Source of the DNA: Leeuwenhoekiella aestuarii
GTDB taxonomy: Bacteria; Bacteroidota; Bacteroidia; Flavobacteriales; Flavobacteriaceae
Length of the DNA stretch: 64,000 nucleotides
NCBI RefSeq assembly: GCF_004104055.1
Contig: NZ_QOVJ01000004.1
Span: 287,053-351,052 of the forward strand
Reading direction: 5' to 3'
The translations under genes were made by a program, and so were the position numbers. The notes below the pieces were generated by a model. The model saw only the letters and a list, made by a program, of their open reading frames with translations, was not told where the DNA came from and ran no database searches. Positions 63,748 through 64,000 of this stretch are shown piece after piece (the stretch's first letter is position 1; every line of letters begins with the position of its first letter).

Positions 63748-64000
63748 ACTGTATTTCTATAAGAAACTCAACTAAATAAAGTAAACTACTTCGGGCAAGT
63801 CTTGGAATTTTAAACCCATTAGCGGTGCCAAGAGAATTTAAATATGTTCATCTTTTCTATCGATACGGCAAAGCATGTCTTTGAGCGAGATGATGCGGCT
63901 GGAAACCAAAAAAATCTAGGTTTATTTTTAGATCCTTGAAAACTACGCAAATCCCTTATCGTGCGGATAGCAAACCGCTACGCTAGGCTATCCTCCACTG
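63748..64000. other. Gene-free right edge
   Basis: No gene. A small frame of 31 codons from 63844 has no recognisable content. An inverted repeat GGATAGC (63965-63971) and GCTATCC (63987-63993) with a 15-nt loop lies near the edge; it might end the operon or begin a repeat cut by the window. Confidence 0.5.

Overview
The window looks like chromosomal DNA of a marine-type Bacteroidota (Flavobacteriia). The evidence is a SusC/SusD pair, a hybrid two-component regulator, many lipoprotein and Tat signals, AT-rich ribosome-binding regions with almost no Shine-Dalgarno sequence, and at least one TAnnTTTG promoter box. Most of it is a multi-part polysaccharide-utilisation region aimed at rhamnogalacturonan/pectin-like glycans. 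No rRNA, tRNA, CRISPR array, transposase or integrase was seen. I cannot name the species.

Layout. (1) 1-361 is the start of a GntR/UTRA regulator. (2) 599-6054 (minus) is susC-susD plus a discoidin-like surface lipoprotein. (3) 6312-8747 (plus) is a GMC dehydrogenase with its small subunit, and 8908-12818 (minus) holds two Tat-exported Gfo/Idh/MocA proteins and a double DUF1080 (3-keto-glycoside hydrolase) lipoprotein. Together these look like an oxidation-dependent glycoside cleavage pathway. (4) 12927-21010 (minus) has GH92, a FucP-like symporter, an esterase, an S1 sulfatase and GH2. Palindromes with an AACGTT core, of LacI-operator type, stand before susC (three), the symporter, the sulfatase and GH2. 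(5) 21264-25232 is the hybrid two-component sensor/regulator. (6) 25273-31051 (minus) has a tandem CE12 acetylesterase, a LacZ-like GH2 and another CE12. (7) 31152-39791 is a GntR regulator divergent from an L-rhamnose operon: aldolase/lactaldehyde dehydrogenase fusion, isomerase, kinase, L-lactate dehydrogenase and an NCS1-type permease.

(8) 40003-41455 is a TetR gene and a Tat-exported haloacid-dehalogenase-like protein, sharing a 20-bp operator. (9) 41456-47105 is an AT-rich accessory block: an NTF2-like secreted protein, a zinc-ribbon/HEPN protein with an Rx4H motif, a gamma-glutamylcyclotransferase-like protein and a PHP-SMC-like ATPase. It is a plausible defence island. (10) 47106-49176 holds a DUF481-type outer-membrane protein and a repeat-rich gene-free stretch with a 53-bp array, an 11-bp array, hairpins and a 19-bp direct repeat. 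(11) 49177-63747 (plus) is one tightly coupled operon: GH28, GH115, PL11, GH2, a DUF4450-like protein and a GH65/95-like protein.

Working model (inference). Surface and periplasmic PL11, GH28, CE12, GH2, GH115 and associated enzymes deacetylate and cut rhamnogalacturonan. SusCD imports oligosaccharides. Released rhamnose goes through rhamnulose-1-phosphate to DHAP and L-lactaldehyde, then L-lactate and pyruvate. The 3-keto module opens linkages or decorations that ordinary hydrolases do not.
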